Shown here: positions 33,461 through 41,699 of the stretch, one piece after another
How the letters are laid out: every line of letters begins with the position of its first letter
How positions within the stretch are numbered: position 1 is the first letter of the stretch
From: SG8-4 sp964598225
GTDB lineage: Bacteria; Planctomycetota; Phycisphaerae; Sedimentisphaerales; Anaerobacaceae
DNA length: 42,982 nt
Reading direction: 5' to 3'
Assembly: GCA_964598225.1 (NCBI GenBank)
Contig: CAZRBG010000052.1
Location: 1-42,982, forward strand
The notes under the pieces: model-generated
Told to the model about the DNA's origin: nothing
What the model saw: only the letters and a program-made list of their open reading frames with translations
The model's database searches: none
Translations under genes and position numbers: made by a program

Positions 33461-34923
33461 CTGTACGCTTCCCTCCTGTTGATCGCCTGATAGGCCTGTC
33501 TGTACCGCTTGTTATCAGGATCGAGTTCTATGGCCTTTCTCAAGGCCGAAATTGCGCTTTCGGAGTCGCCGTTGACATCGCAGGCCCAGCCGAGAACGAA
33601 GAAATTATCCGCGATCGGACTAAGTTTCACTGCGCGCATGGCGAGTTCTTTCGCGCACCTCGGTTTGTGGTTTGTTCTCAGATAAAGCCGTGCCAGGTTC
33701 TTGTAGCCGCCATAATGACCCGGACTCAAAGCAATTGCCTTCTCGAACGCTTTCTCGGCCTCGTTTAACCGGCCCTTGCGATGCAGCAATTCTCCCAGAT
33801 TAAGCTGGCATGTGTAATTTTCGGGATCGACCCTCTCTATTTTGCGGCACAAATCGATAGCTTCGGAGACTCGGTTGTTTGCCCCGTAAAAAGCCACCAG
33901 CTTTTCCATGTGCAAGATGTTCTCAGGATCGAGCCTGATGGCTGCCTTGAGCAAAGCTTCCACTTGCGCGCCGTCCCCGCTTTGTTGGTAGAGGTCGTGG
34001 GCCTTTGCACATAACCGACCGAGCCCTCTGGAGAAAATGTTGACGTCGGACATTGTCTGATCGTGGCGGCGAATCGTCTTTTTGCGCGTTTCTTCAAGTC
34101 TCTTGAATTTCTCCAAATATTCTTTGGCCTCGTCCATCTGTTTTAGTCTCGCGCATACGTTGTACAGGCCGTAATACGCGTTAATGTGGTCCGGATTCAG
34201 CCCGATGGTCTTTTCATAGTTTGCCTTCGCCTGCTCATAATCTCGAAGTTGCTGGTAGGCTCTACCGAGCAGAAAGTAGCTTAAGGTTGTTTCGCCCGAG
34301 ATCTCTATCTCTTCCTTGATTGCTTTGATACCTTCCTGATATTTGCCCAGCCTCACAAGACAGCGAGCAATACTGTTGTTGGCGCCCGGAAAAGCTGGAT
34401 CCCGCTTCAAAGCCTCCTGCCATTTTGAGATCGCCTCTTCGAATTCATCGGTTTCAAAAGCTACGTTTGCCATCCTGTCATAAACATCCGCTCGCTTCGG
34501 GTTGATTTCGAGAGCCTTTTCCCATGCATCAACCGCCAGAGGTATTTGCCCCCTTCGCAGTCTCACTTCCCCCATCAGAACCCAAGGTTCTTCGCTGTCC
34601 GGAAATTTCTCGATGAGATGCTCGACAAGGCGCAGCTCTTTCGCTTTAAGGAATTTAACCTTCTGCTCCGTTGCGCGCTCGTCCTTCGGCACAATTTCGT
34701 CAAGGACTTTGTCGATCGGCGCGGCCTGAGACTCGCGCTGCGGCGTCAATTCCTCGTCGGGACCGATCCCCACTGCTAAGACCAAGCAGAAAACGAGCCC
34801 GGACGCAAACACAGCGGCTACAAGTTTCCATCTCCTGGAACCCGTCTTCTTGTGCGAAGAGGGTCTTTTGGAGTGCTCGCGCCTCCGTTTTGATTTTGTC
34901 TTTGATTTGCGACTTTTCGCCAT
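33457..34923 (-). CDS. TPR-repeat protein with N-terminal membrane anchor
   Basis: The protein has about 488 residues. A very basic cytoplasmic start (MAKSRKSKTKSKRRREHSKR) precedes one transmembrane helix (WKLVAAVFASGLVFCLVLAV, about 32-51), so the rest lies outside the cytoplasm. About ten TPR units follow, for example PWVLMGEVRLRRGQIPLAVDAWEKALEI, YDRMANVAFETDEFEEAISKWQEAL, YFLLGRAYQQLRDYEQAKANYEKTI, CQLNLGELLHRKGRLNEAEKAFEKAI and FVLGWACDVNGDSESAISALRKAI. It probably scaffolds partners, and the coupled CRTAC1 gene (ATGA overlap) is the obvious one. ATG 34923 is preferred. A TTG at 34998 would add 25 residues but lacks a ribosome site. About 200 bases separate it from the divergent nucleotidyltransferase gene, so promoters for both should lie there. 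Confidence 0.85.
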   Translation of the reverse strand: MAKSRKSKTKSKRRREHSKRPSSHKKTGSRRWKLVAAVFASGLVFCLVLAVGIGPDEELTPQRESQAAPIDKVLDEIVPKDERATEQKVKFLKAKELRLVEHLIEKFPDSEEPWVLMGEVRLRRGQIPLAVDAWEKALEINPKRADVYDRMANVAFETDEFEEAISKWQEALKRDPAFPGANNSIARCLVRLGKYQEGIKAIKEEIEISGETTLSYFLLGRAYQQLRDYEQAKANYEKTIGLNPDHINAYYGLYNVCARLKQMDEAKEYLEKFKRLEETRKKTIRRHDQTMSDVNIFSRGLGRLCAKAHDLYQQSGDGAQVEALLKAAIRLDPENILHMEKLVAFYGANNRVSEAIDLCRKIERVDPENYTCQLNLGELLHRKGRLNEAEKAFEKAIALSPGHYGGYKNLARLYLRTNHKPRCAKELAMRAVKLSPIADNFFVLGWACDVNGDSESAISALRKAIELDPDNKRYRQAYQAINRREAYR

Positions 34924-35131
34924 CTCAAAAGTCCCCGGTTTCGGTTCGGTGGGGCTTTTGTGCCAAAACAACTTCACCAACTCTTTTATACCAAACAACT
35001 GGACTTTCAGTCAAAGGAATTATCTTGTTTCCCCGAATGACCGTAATAATCGTTGCATAAAGCCTTTGATTTGTCCAAAATACAAGGGCAAAGAGAAGAA
35101 AGATTAATATGTAAGAAGAAAGGTTTGCTTG

Positions 35132-36601
35132 ATGTCTCTGGATGCTCTTTTGACGGATTTGTCGTCTCCCCATGACCCACACGCCAAAACTCTTGCTATC
35201 ATCCTCGCGGCCGGCCACGGGAAACGAATAAAAAGTGAAAAATCCAAGATGCTTCACGAGATCTGGGGCGTCCCGACGGTGGAACGAGTCCATCGGGCCG
35301 TCATAAAGGGTCTTCCCGGGTGCAGTTCGTCAGTTGTGGTGGGAGTCAAGGCCGGAGAGGTGGCAAAGGCCGTAGGAAGAAAAAGGAACACCCATTATGT
35401 GTGGCAAGAACAGCAGAACGGCACCGGTCATGCGGTTCGAGTCGCCCTGCAAGGCAAGATACCCAAAACAGCACAATACTGCTATGTGCTGCCCGGCGAT
35501 ATGGGATTGCTTGATGCCGGGGAAGTGCGCTCGTTTCACAAAGCCTTTGTCCGCTCAGGACACGACATGGTGGTCCTGACGGGCAACTATGATGGAGACC
35601 CGTCACGGAACTACTATGGCCGCATCATCCGGGCAAAACAGAAAAACAGCGACGGTCAGGAAAGCAAACATGCCGGGATGGTCATCGAAATCATGGAGCA
35701 CAGAGATATTCTGGCCATAAAGAAGAATTATACTGTTTCATACGGCGATGAGTCGTTCACTTTTACTCGAGATGAACTGCTGGCCATTGCGGAGTTTAAC
35801 TCCGGCGTCTATGGCTTCAAAATGAAACCTTTGCTTAAACATATCAATCGCATCGGCAGCGATAACGTCCAGGGCGAAATCTATCTCACAGATCTCATCG
35901 CCATGTTCAACAAAAACAAGCTTAAGGTAGGCGCCCGGAGCGCCTCCGATACGACAATAGTACTCGGTTTCAACAATAAGAGTGTACTTAAGGAGATGGA
36001 CAACATCGCCCGGCAGCGCACTTACGAATTGCTGAAGGACATACTCACGTTTGAAGATCCGGAACACTTCTTCCTGGCGGATCAGGTTGTTGACCGGATT
36101 CTCCGTCTTGACAAGAAAGGCGAACCGCTCGACATAGTCATTGGTGAGGGAGTACATGTGGGGCCTGAAGTACGGATCAATACAGGTTTGAAACTCGCAA
36201 GAAACGCCACGATTAAAGGAAGAATAAAATTCGGTAAAAACGTGTCGGTGGGAGAGGCAAGCACACTCAATACTTATCCGGGACAGGAAATTGTTTTAGG
36301 AGACAATGTGGAAATCATGGTGGGCGATCAGTTGAATGGAAATATTAGGATCGACCGAAATACACGCATTGAAGGCGGCGTTCGTATCACCGGTTCGGAC
36401 GACCACCCCGTACGTGTCGGCAGCAATGTGAGAATAAAGGGATCAACTTATATTTACGGTTGTACCATTGAACAAGGTGTGCAGATGGAACATTGCTTTA
36501 TAAAACAAAAACGCATACGTGCAGTCCGACGTGAGGACGGTTCCATACAGCCAGTGCGGTTCTACCGTCCCATGCCGGAAGGGATGGATTCAGTGGTTTA
36601 A
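35132..36601 (+). CDS. GlmU-like nucleotidyltransferase with left-handed beta-helix
   Basis: This 489-residue cytoplasmic protein is the only obvious housekeeping-type gene here. The N-terminal Rossmann-like nucleotidyltransferase domain (about 20-260) has LAIILAAGHGKRIKSEKSKM, the UDP-GlcNAc-pyrophosphorylase nucleotide-binding motif in a variant form, then EQQNGTGHAV, YVLPGDMGLLD, SRNYYGRIIR, EFNSGVYGF and VQGEIYLTDLI. Residues about 330-475 contain hexapeptide-type repeats of a left-handed beta-helix (VHVGPEVRINTG, ATIKGRIKFGKNVSVGEAS, VRVGSNVRIKGSTYIYG). The order is that of GlmU, which makes UDP-GlcNAc, but the C-terminal half is divergent and I cannot confirm the acetyltransferase residues, so a plain sugar-1-phosphate uridylyltransferase is equally likely. 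ATG 35132 has AGG 8 bases upstream; TTG 35129 is the alternative. No biosynthetic partners lie beside it. Confidence 0.8.
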   Translation: MSLDALLTDLSSPHDPHAKTLAIILAAGHGKRIKSEKSKMLHEIWGVPTVERVHRAVIKGLPGCSSSVVVGVKAGEVAKAVGRKRNTHYVWQEQQNGTGHAVRVALQGKIPKTAQYCYVLPGDMGLLDAGEVRSFHKAFVRSGHDMVVLTGNYDGDPSRNYYGRIIRAKQKNSDGQESKHAGMVIEIMEHRDILAIKKNYTVSYGDESFTFTRDELLAIAEFNSGVYGFKMKPLLKHINRIGSDNVQGEIYLTDLIAMFNKNKLKVGARSASDTTIVLGFNNKSVLKEMDNIARQRTYELLKDILTFEDPEHFFLADQVVDRILRLDKKGEPLDIVIGEGVHVGPEVRINTGLKLARNATIKGRIKFGKNVSVGEASTLNTYPGQEIVLGDNVEIMVGDQLNGNIRIDRNTRIEGGVRITGSDDHPVRVGSNVRIKGSTYIYGCTIEQGVQMEHCFIKQKRIRAVRREDGSIQPVRFYRPMPEGMDSVV

Positions 36602-36624
36602 GTATATGGACTAATCGAGGTGTA

Positions 36625-37581
36625 ATGCATGATATCCTTGAGCCGACAGGGGGCAATGCTTGTCTGGTGCTTGAGTATATCCCAGGCGAGACGCTGGCCG
36701 AACGGATGGCGCGAGGACCCTTAGGACTGAATGAAGCATTTTCGATTGCACTTCAGATCGCCGAGGCGGTTCCCGTTAGTATGGCCACGCTTGAGGAAAC
36801 AGGTCCTCGTGTACCGATTATTGAGAAGGTTCTATCAGACTCCGTGTACGGCTCCGCACAGTTCGCCTTCTCAAACGAAGGTACGCTCGTCTATGTCCCC
36901 GGAGGTGACACAGGCGTAAGTACACCTATCTGGGTTGATCGCCAGGAAAAGGCTCAGCCTCAGGAGCTTAGAATGCCTGCACAAATCTACGGAACTCCTA
37001 ACTTTCACCCGACGGACAACAGCTGGCAATCCGTGTTAGTGAACTTCGATCCAGCGTATATGTCTATGATATCGCTACGGGGTGCCAAGCAGGTTAACCC
37101 TGGCAGGAGACGAGGCCGGGTACATCTGGGCACCGGACGGCAGCAAGATCGTGTTCTCTTGTGCCATAGAGGAAGAGAAAGAATGGAATCTTCTCTGGCG
37201 CAAGCCGATGGCAGTGGAAAGCCCGAATTGCTTTATTCCGGGCTAAGCGGGTTGTCACCTCGTTCATGGTATCCTGACGGCAAGCGGCTGATGATTGGTA
37301 GCAGTGATCGAAATCTCTCTGTCCTGTCCGTCGATGAACCTCGTGTACTCGAACCTGTTTTCACGGCAGATTTGGAGGTGTTGTCGCCGGATGGAGAACA
37401 CATTGCCTATGCTTCAAATAAAGAAGGAGATTTCAATGTTTATGTCAGCACGTATCCCAAGTTTGATCGGACGACGCGCATTTCGCCGGAATTTGGCGAA
37501 GAGCCTGTGTGGTCGCACAACGCCTGCTTTGGTCCAGGGGCCGGTTTTGTCAAAACAACCATTCCAACTCAAAGTCCATAA
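36625..37581 (+). pseudogene. Decayed Ser/Thr kinase-TolB propeller gene
   Basis: The open frame joins two distant parts of a eukaryotic-like kinase with a WD40/TolB sensor. Codons from 36625 give HDILEPTGGNACLVLEYIPG and ETLAERMARGPL, which is kinase subdomain V and its surroundings. After about residue 48 the sequence jumps to propeller (GSAQFAFSNEGTLVYVPGG), so the catalytic core with HRD and DFG is deleted, as is the N-terminal glycine loop. A propeller blade between about 37092 and 37200 is readable only in another frame (LTLAGDEAGYIWAPDGSKIV, then FSCAIEEEKEWNLLW), after which the main frame resumes at ADGSGKPELLYSG. That means two compensating frameshifts. Homology ends near EEPVW at about 37515, where the sequence meets the end of the convergent DUF1559-like gene. 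It is not expected to be functional. Confidence 0.75.
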
Positions 37582-38349
37582 CTGCTTCAAGCCGATTTTT
37601 CGCACAGAACCATCCATGAAAAGTATGTTTATGCCCCCATTGTGACGATCTGTGCAGACTCCACAGGCTCTCGTATCCTTGTAGGTTGGAATCCCACGAG
37701 GCATATCATCGTGTTTGGGTGGAGGATCATCACTTTCTGCTAATCCAGTCAGGCGAAAGGTGCAGTCAAACAATATGGGTACTTCTGAAGGTCTCTCTTC
37801 TGAAATCACATTCTTCTTTAGTCTGCTTTCACGTGCGGTGTTTACGCTATAACTTGCAATAAATAGTTGCCCCATGAATTTATAAGCCCATGTATGCGAT
37901 TTACCGCCGTCCCACGCCTGCAAATTCAGATATTCAGGTGCTAACGAAGGAACGGGCCTGCCGATTCGTTTGGCGGAGGGGCACAAATATATGTCATCAG
38001 CATCCGTTCTGAGAGAATTTTCATCCATATTATTATAGTCAACATAAGCTTTCAGAAACGGCTGACATCTATCCAGGTACCTTTCCTGCTCGTCGTCAAC
38101 AGTGAACGCAATACCCCATTGACGTTGGTTCGATTGACAAGCCAGTGTCTTTGCCTGCTTTCTTACGCGTTGTATTGACGGCAACAATATGGCCATTAAT
38201 TCCCCGATGATAGATATCGTCAACAGAAGCTCCGGTAACGTAAATCCATTTTGCCTGTTCGTCCGTTCGCCAAGAATGAATTCTCCATGCAAAACATCAA
38301 CAATCGAACCAAACGCAGAAAGAAATGCTGATGGACCTTTTACTTCCAT
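37414..38349 (-). CDS. DUF1559-like prepilin-type protein with altered C-terminus
   Basis: This is a pseudopilin-like surface protein of the planctomycete DUF1559/H-X9-DG type. Near residue 35 is a type IV prepilin cleavage motif with Glu at +5 (NGFTLPELLLTISIIGELMA), followed by the hydrophobic helix and LACQSNQRQWGIAF. The C-terminal signature is RHNGGINILFMDGSVRKIGLKQLWTLSW. Relatives end soon after a WTKAGG-like motif. Here PWTKAGVVRPH is followed by about 40 residues that read antisense through the kinase pseudogene, so the natural stop has been lost at a junction near 37520. ATG 38349 is preferred over 38367 because GGGAG lies about 10 bases upstream of it. Many such genes occur per genome in this phylum and their role is unknown; secretion through a type II/IV pilus-like system is likely. 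Confidence 0.78.
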   Translation of the reverse strand: MEVKGPSAFLSAFGSIVDVLHGEFILGERTNRQNGFTLPELLLTISIIGELMAILLPSIQRVRKQAKTLACQSNQRQWGIAFTVDDEQERYLDRCQPFLKAYVDYNNMDENSLRTDADDIYLCPSAKRIGRPVPSLAPEYLNLQAWDGGKSHTWAYKFMGQLFIASYSVNTARESRLKKNVISEERPSEVPILFDCTFRLTGLAESDDPPPKHDDMPRGIPTYKDTRACGVCTDRHNGGINILFMDGSVRKIGLKQLWTLSWNGCFDKTGPWTKAGVVRPHRLFAKFRRNARRPIKLGIRADINIEISFFI

Positions 38350-38767
38350 GATCAGGTTCTCCCTCATTGTCTTGTTTCTCGGTTTGCGGTATCATTTGAG
38401 CAGCCTTGACTCGGGCGCGCAAACAGTCCGCCCGGTTTGGGCCGGGCCGGTGAGTCCTGTGTTTGGCGGCATGCGCTCACCGGCCGCTTTCTCAGGCAAA
38501 ACTGCTTTTGAAATTTTCCCTATATAAGCTGATTGCTCATGGACAGCCGCATAGGCTTTGGAATCTTGTGGAAATGGCCTTTCTTCTAATAAACTCGAAT
38601 GACGATTCCCAGGCTCTGGTGAAGACCGAACCGTCGATCCCTATACATTTCCGAGAAAAATTTCGCTGCGCGCAGTAGTACCTCCTAATTCTTCAAACTT
38701 TTTTGAAAACCTGCCATTTCATCCCTGAATGGGACGATAAAAGCTGTTTTTGAGTTCGACCTGCCGC
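38350..38767. other. Gene-free stretch between divergent DUF1559-like and sigma-factor genes
   Basis: There is no convincing coding sequence here; a 71-codon frame at 38463-38678 has no recognisable features. The left part (38410-38490) is GC-rich and can fold (see the inverted repeat at 38445-38485). The right part is AT-richer and leads into a perfect TATAAT at 38768. Promoters for both flanking genes are expected within it. Confidence 0.5.
38445..38485. repeat. 10-bp inverted repeat in a GC-rich intergenic segment
   Basis: GGCCGGTGAG (38445-38454) and CTCACCGGCC (38476-38485) are perfect inverted repeats with a 21-base loop. A second hairpin, GCCCGG-TTTGGG-CCGGGC, lies immediately to the left and shares a few bases with it, so the two would be alternative or coaxial folds. 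It is either a REP-like palindrome or a structured leader of the minus-strand DUF1559-like gene. Confidence 0.5.
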
Positions 38768-38773
38768 TATAAT
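38768..38773 (+). promoter_or_regulatory. Candidate -10 element for the ECF sigma gene
   Basis: A perfect TATAAT lies 40 bases upstream of the ATG at 38813. No good -35 hexamer is seen at 16-18 bases. A transcript starting near 38780 would include the ATG at 38813 as well as the TTG at 38826. Confidence 0.35.
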
Positions 38774-38825
38774 GGTATTGGGGATCATCGTATTCTATTG
38801 AGAGATTGCGTATGGCCTACCAGGA

Positions 38826-39644
38826 TTGGACAGAAATGGGGGGATAAGAGACAAGTTCCTCAGCACCCATTGGTCTCTGGTCGAGGGCGTCAAGCAGCAG
38901 GGAGATAAAGATCAGGCATTGATGGATTTGCTTATTAAGCGATATTGGAAGCCTGTTTACTGCTACCTCCGCCGTAAGGGATATCCAAACGAACGATCAA
39001 AAGACCTCACACGGGGTTTCTTCCATGAGGTCGTGCTGAATCGCCATCTGATCGAACGGGCGGATTCCGCATTGGGCAGTTTCCGGTCACTATTGCTCCA
39101 TGCACTCGGCCAGTACCTGATTGATGAACGGCGAAAAGAAGGAACTCAAAGAAGTATCCCGAGAGACAAACTGATCCCGCTGGATATCAAAGACACGGAA
39201 CGGCTGACAGAGAGCGTGCAGGCATTCGATCCCGAGGAAAGCTTCAACTATGCCTGGAGAGTGGACCTGCTTGGCCGCGCCATGAACGAGGTCGGGGAGA
39301 GCTACACAGCCCAGGGGATGGAGGTGCACTGGCGTCTTTTCCATGATTATGTATTGGCCCCCATCGTGCAGGGACGAGAGCCCCCACCCTTGAAGGATTC
39401 ATTATCAGAATATGGCTTAGAGAATACAGCGGCGGCTTCTCATATGTTGACGACTGTAAAACAGCGCTTGCAGAATGTAATCAAGAGGCAAGTCAGGCAA
39501 ATGGCTCTCACCAGCGAGGCTATGGAGGATGAATTGCAGGAAATCCAGAAATTTTTTTCAAAAAGACGGCGGGCAACAGAGATTTTCTACGAATATACAT
39601 TATGGATTCGGTCGGATAATGCGATCCGTCTTCGATCACTTTAG
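38826..39644 (+). CDS. ECF-type RNA polymerase sigma factor (planctomycete type), N-terminus frameshifted
   Basis: The protein has about 272 residues and directs RNA polymerase to a specific promoter set. The planctomycete ECF pattern is clear: FLSTHWSLVEGVKQQGDK, LMDLLIKRYWKPVYCYLRRKGY (region 2.1-2.2), then SKDLTRGFFHEVVLN in place of the usual AEDLTQGFF, followed by LGSFRSLLLHALGQYLIDERR. In this frame the only start is a TTG at 38826. One frame away, ATG 38813 encodes MAYQDWTEMGG, which matches the usual start of such proteins (a short Trp-containing lead before GIRD) and reaches the main frame only if the G6 run at 38837-38842 had one more G. The gene is therefore frameshifted, misassembled at a homopolymer, or starts at TTG. 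It sits 66 bases upstream of a Ser/Thr kinase, the usual pairing, in which the kinase is thought to control the sigma factor. Confidence 0.8.
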   Translation: MDRNGGIRDKFLSTHWSLVEGVKQQGDKDQALMDLLIKRYWKPVYCYLRRKGYPNERSKDLTRGFFHEVVLNRHLIERADSALGSFRSLLLHALGQYLIDERRKEGTQRSIPRDKLIPLDIKDTERLTESVQAFDPEESFNYAWRVDLLGRAMNEVGESYTAQGMEVHWRLFHDYVLAPIVQGREPPPLKDSLSEYGLENTAAASHMLTTVKQRLQNVIKRQVRQMALTSEAMEDELQEIQKFFSKRRRATEIFYEYTLWIRSDNAIRLRSL

Positions 39645-39710
39645 GTTGGGCACTACCGGCCTACCTGAGCATAACGTTATATTTGGATCATAACTTAGCA
39701 GGTCTCCGCC

Positions 39711-40948
39711 ATGGCAGACGAACCATCGATATTTGAATCAAAACCCGAAGATGTGAAACGACTCTTTCAGTATGTTTTTGCACCACCAGAAGCCGAGGAC
39801 CATGAGTCAGTAGCAACGTCAGTTGACACCGTTGCAGAAAGGCCAGGAGGGCGGATTGATCGCTACCTGCTTCAAAGCGTACTTGGAGAAGGCGGCATGG
39901 GAATCGTCTTTTTGGCAGAGCAGGAAGAGCCTGTGAAACGTCAAGTCGCTCTCAAAGTAGTCAAGCCGGGCATGGATTCACGCCGTGTGATCTCCCGCTT
40001 CAAGGCCGAATAGCAGACCCTGGCCCTGATGGACCATCCCCATATCGCGCATGTGTACGATGCCGGTCTGACATTGAGCGGACGGCCTTACTTTGTAATG
40101 GAATACGTACAAGGTCTGCCGATCACTGACTACTGTGATCAAAACCGTTTAACTATCGAGCAGCGGCTCAGACTGTTCCAGCAGGTCTGCCAGGCCGTTC
40201 AACACGCCCACCAAAAAGGGATCATTCATCGGGATATCAAGCCGTCGAATATCCTGGTTTCCGTAGAAAACGACCGGGCCATTCCTAAGATCATCGACTT
40301 CGGGCTGGCCAAGGCTATGGGTAAACCACTCACCGACCAGACCGTCTCCACTTTGGATAGTCAGTTACTCGGTACACCTGAATACATGAGTCCTGAACAG
40401 GCGGATACAGCCACTGAAGATATCTACACCCGTTCGGATATGACGAAGCGGAAAAGTTCCTTACGGAGGCGTTGAAGGCTATTCGTCTGCAACTGGGTAT
40501 CGAACATCCGCAAGTAATACATTATATGTTGTATCTTGCTTAGCTCCATATAGACCAAGAGCGTTACGGCGATGCGGAAGACTTGTTGCAAGAGGCGCTG
40601 TCCATCGCTCGTGAGAAACTGGGTCCGGAACAACGATCGACGCTTAATATTATGAATACTTATGCCGGGCTCCTCACAAGACAAGGTCAATACGACCAGG
40701 CCGAGAAACTATTTGATGAGGTATTGAGGTGGAGGCAACGCGAGTTAGGTGACGATCATCCGCACACGCTGGTAACCCTTAACGACTTCGGCGTCCTCCG
40801 TCGCGAGCAGGAGCGCTACGATGAAGCCGAATCTTTGCTCCGACAGGCTCTGAAAGATCAAATCAAGCTTGACTCAATCCGTCCGGCATACTTTGGAACC
40901 ATGCACGAATTAGCCATATTGTATAAAGAACAAGCGCGATATGAAGAT
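39711..40948 (+). pseudogene. Broken Ser/Thr protein kinase with TPR tail
   Basis: This was a planctomycete eukaryotic-like kinase paired with the upstream sigma factor. The N-terminal 100 codons carry the glycine loop LLQSVLGEGGMGIVFLAEQ and the ATP lysine in VALKVVKPGMDSRRVI. A TAG at 40011-40013 then interrupts RFKAE-QTLALMDHPHIAHVYDAGL where relatives have Gln. The same frame continues with IIHRDIKPSNILV (catalytic Asp), IIDFGLAKAMG and GTPEYMSPEQADT. After TRSD, at about 40436, the rest of the kinase domain, the membrane helix and the first TPRs are deleted. The TPR part resumes in another frame (YDEAEKFLTEALKAIRLQLG) and has a further TAG near 40541. The open stretch from 40583 holds further TPRs (YGDAEDLLQEALSIAREKLG, YDQAEKLFDEVL), cut off at about 40948 by the IS3 remnant. 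It is non-functional. Confidence 0.85.
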
Positions 40949-41364
40949 ACCACATACCACCAGCCGTAACCCGGGATATGAACGTATGTTACGTCCATGT
41001 GCCACAGTTCGTTCGGTCCCTTGGGTAACAGCTCATAGAGCTTGGCCGACTGGTGGAGTGCGGCCGCCGAGGGGCGGCGTTTCTGCAGAAGCCCATGATC
41101 GTGCATCACCCGATACGCATGGCGATTCTTCACCTTGTGGCCGGCACGACGACAGATTACTGCGATCTTCTTGTAGCCGTACCACGGATACAACTCGGCG
41201 GTCAGTATCACGATGCGAACGATCTGATCGTCGATGGGCCTGGCCGCTGGACCCGGACGCTTACGCTCGGACTCAGGCACCGGCTTGCGATACCAGCTTG
41301 AATGAGCGATGCCCAACGCATCCAGGACGCCTGTAATTCGCACTATAGACTCTTGATTAACCAT
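40858..41364 (-). pseudogene. IS3-family transposase OrfB, N-terminal part only
   Basis: Recognisable OrfB sequence runs from about 41426 (entered by -1 frameshift from orfA) to about 40949. It covers the helix-turn-helix-like start (ITGVLDALGIAHSSWYRKP), the HTH_21 segment (YGYKKIAVICRRAGHKVKNRHAYRVMH) and the start of the rve integrase core (PNELWHMDVTYVHIPGYGWWYVV), whose Asp in HMDVTY is the first catalytic residue. After VV the frame reads antisense through kinase TPR sequence (SSYRACSLYN) to a stop at 40858. IS3 OrfB proteins have about 280 residues. This one stops at less than half, so the element cannot move by itself. Confidence 0.85.
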
Positions 41365-41393
41365 CTGCTTGAGTTGCTCGCGAAAAGGCTCGG

Positions 41394-41699
41394 TTAGGAC
41401 GATGGGTCCGCCGTTTTTTTTAGAAGACGATTTGCAATGGTCAGTTCACCAACGATCTGGTCCCGTTCGCCAAGCTTTTTCTTCAACTCGGCAATCTGTC
41501 TGTCGCGAGGATCGGATTTGCCTTTGCCGTTGGCCAGGGCAGCTTCACCGCCGGCTAAAAAAGCCTCACGCCAGCGACACAACGTGTTCTGCGAGATGCC
41601 ATGACGTCTGGCCAGAACCTTGGCCGGTTCTTCTCGCCTTAACAGTGACAAAATGATCTCACGATGCTCAGTTATACCCAAATGTGACTGTGCTCCCAT
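41394..41699 (-). CDS. IS3-family transposase OrfA
   Basis: The 101-residue OrfA binds the element ends through a helix-turn-helix (REIILSLLRREEPAKVLARRHGISQNTLCRWREAFLA) and has a leucine-zipper-like coiled coil (AELKKKLGERDQIVGELTIANRLLKK) for dimerisation. The ATG follows AAAGGAG at 7 bases. In the zero frame it ends TADPSS shortly after an A8 run. At that run a -1 slip gives NGGPIVLTEPFREQLKQ and continues into OrfB, the normal route to the fused IS3 transposase. The orf itself looks intact, although its partner is truncated, so it could at most act as a regulator of related copies. Confidence 0.9.
   Translation of the reverse strand: MGAQSHLGITEHREIILSLLRREEPAKVLARRHGISQNTLCRWREAFLAGGEAALANGKGKSDPRDRQIAELKKKLGERDQIVGELTIANRLLKKTADPSS
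41414..41421 (-). other. A8 slippery site for -1 frameshift between orfA and orfB
   Basis: On the minus strand eight A residues (CTA AAA AAA ACG in the orfA frame) mark a classic A6-A7 slip site. Slipping back one base moves the ribosome from orfA to the orfB frame, which is open through the OrfB start at 41364. Confidence 0.7.

Noticed and set aside
34999..35131. Specific promoters in the divergent spacer
   Set aside because: Promoters must exist here, but no -35/-10 pair on either strand was good enough to assign.
38463..38678. 71-codon plus-strand frame in the gene-free interval
   Set aside because: No ribosome site and no recognisable motif; its start lies inside the inverted-repeat segment.
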